This document shows positions 63,525 through 64,000 of a stretch of 64,000 nucleotides of DNA, in pieces (within the stretch, counting starts at the first letter, position 1; every line of letters begins with the position of its first letter). The DNA is from Prasinococcaceae sp. CCMP 1430. Its lineage: Eukaryota > Prasinodermophyta > Palmophyllophyceae > Prasinococcales > Prasinococcaceae. The notes under the pieces were generated by a model that saw nothing but the letters and a program-made list of their open reading frames with translations, was not told the DNA's origin and did no database searches. The DNA lies in assembly GCA_013416795.1 (NCBI GenBank), contig RQSC01001240.1:1-64000 (forward strand), given 5' to 3'. The translations under genes and the position numbers were made by a program.

Positions 63525-64000
63525 CGCTCCCTCCCTCCGCGCCCCTCGGCTCCCGCGCCACCCCCGCTCTCGCTCCGTAGCGCGTGGGGCGCGGACGGAC
63601 GCGCACACAGGCGCTCGGGGCGCAGCACGCGCGCGGCACGCGCGCGGCACGCGCGTGCGAGAGAGGTGCAGCGATGAAGGGGGGCAGAGGGCCGCGCCTG
63701 GTCGCCCTCCCCCTCCAGCGGGGGGGTGGGGGTGGGGGTGGGGGGGGCTCGCGTTGTGCCGCGCGCACGCAGAAGCGCCGTTCGTTTTCAACATTCAGGT
63801 TTTGATTTCGCAGGTTGCCAACCGACAAACGAGGCCTTGCACGGCGTGCGCGGCGCCTGATGTCCGCGGGGGCGCCACGCACCGTACCTCACACGACGGT
63901 GCGCGTGGTGCACGTCAGCAAGGGGGGGAGCCGAGTGCTCGGGCGCCGCACGCGGCGGCGCCGCATGCGTGCGCCTGCAAGCGCCACGCTCGCGGCCGTA
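63525..64000. other. 5' region of WDR91 with a G-run
   Basis: About 475 bp upstream of the WDR91 start; no coding seen. It contains GC-rich tracts, the G-run (next entry), and an AT-richer point at 63780-63800. Confidence 0.5.
63720..63748 (+). promoter_or_regulatory. G-quadruplex-prone G-run
   Basis: Four runs of five or more G separated by single T (gggggg t ggggg t ggggg t gggggggg), ending about 200 bp upstream of the WDR91 ATG (that gene runs leftwards). Such runs can form G-quadruplexes. Only sequence support. Confidence 0.6.

Overview
The window is nuclear DNA from a GC-rich single-celled eukaryote, most likely an alga. The genes are interrupted by spliceosomal introns of about 110-260 nt. 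Protein families include a dual oxidase, an H-NOX nitric-oxide sensor fused to a histidine kinase, a GEX1/KAR5 gamete nuclear-fusion protein, WDR91, an Ariadne ligase, LARP1-type DM15 repeats and an ABC1 kinase. The GC richness, GTGCGT-type splice donors and retroelement style would fit a haptophyte-like alga, but the sequence alone does not prove the lineage. Two N runs (12141-12340 and 34825-34861) and four single Ns (1022, 13406, 15481, 53968) mark a draft assembly, and several genes break near such points.

Layout: 0-9.3 kb holds a WW-domain membrane protein and a long gene in which a DUOXA-like maturation factor is fused in frame to a dual oxidase (DUOX). The oxidase loses its FAD-binding part at 8.75 kb. 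9.7-15.4 kb holds a DM15 (LARP1-like) protein, a DEDDy 3'-5' exonuclease running into a gap, an orphan Tudor-like exon, and an O-fucosyltransferase-like gene. From 15.5 to 43.8 kb the genes strictly alternate in strand: ABC transporter (+), a single-gene SbcD-SbcC (Mre11-Rad50-like) fusion (-), unknown protein (+), GT28/MGDG-synthase-like glycosyltransferase (-), TULIP/HAM1-like protein with a thioredoxin-like region (+), ABC1 kinase (-), H-NOX hybrid histidine kinase (+), HTH-ankyrin-RING protein (-), GT31-like glycosyltransferase (+). Convergent gaps here are as small as 12 bp. 44.4-46.0 kb is a GEX1/KAR5 homologue. 46.9-50.2 kb is a nest of truncated non-LTR retroelement copies with short-repeat tails. 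50.4-63.5 kb holds an MscS-type channel, a RING+PHD protein, a tubulin-tyrosine-ligase-like protein, an Ariadne RBR ligase, an orphan NSUN2-like N-terminal exon and WDR91.

No operon logic applies; genes are single nuclear units. Functional themes are redox and gas signalling (DUOXA-DUOX, H-NOX kinase), DNA maintenance (SbcD-SbcC fusion, exonuclease), ubiquitin ligases (three RING-type genes), and Golgi or plastid glycosylation and lipid handling. The most novel items are the DUOXA-DUOX fusion with an internal signal peptide between the halves, the SbcD-SbcC fusion with a non-canonical intron inside the P-loop, the H-NOX/HNOBA/kinase/receiver fusion, and the bacterial-looking HTH segment joined to an ankyrin-RING protein.
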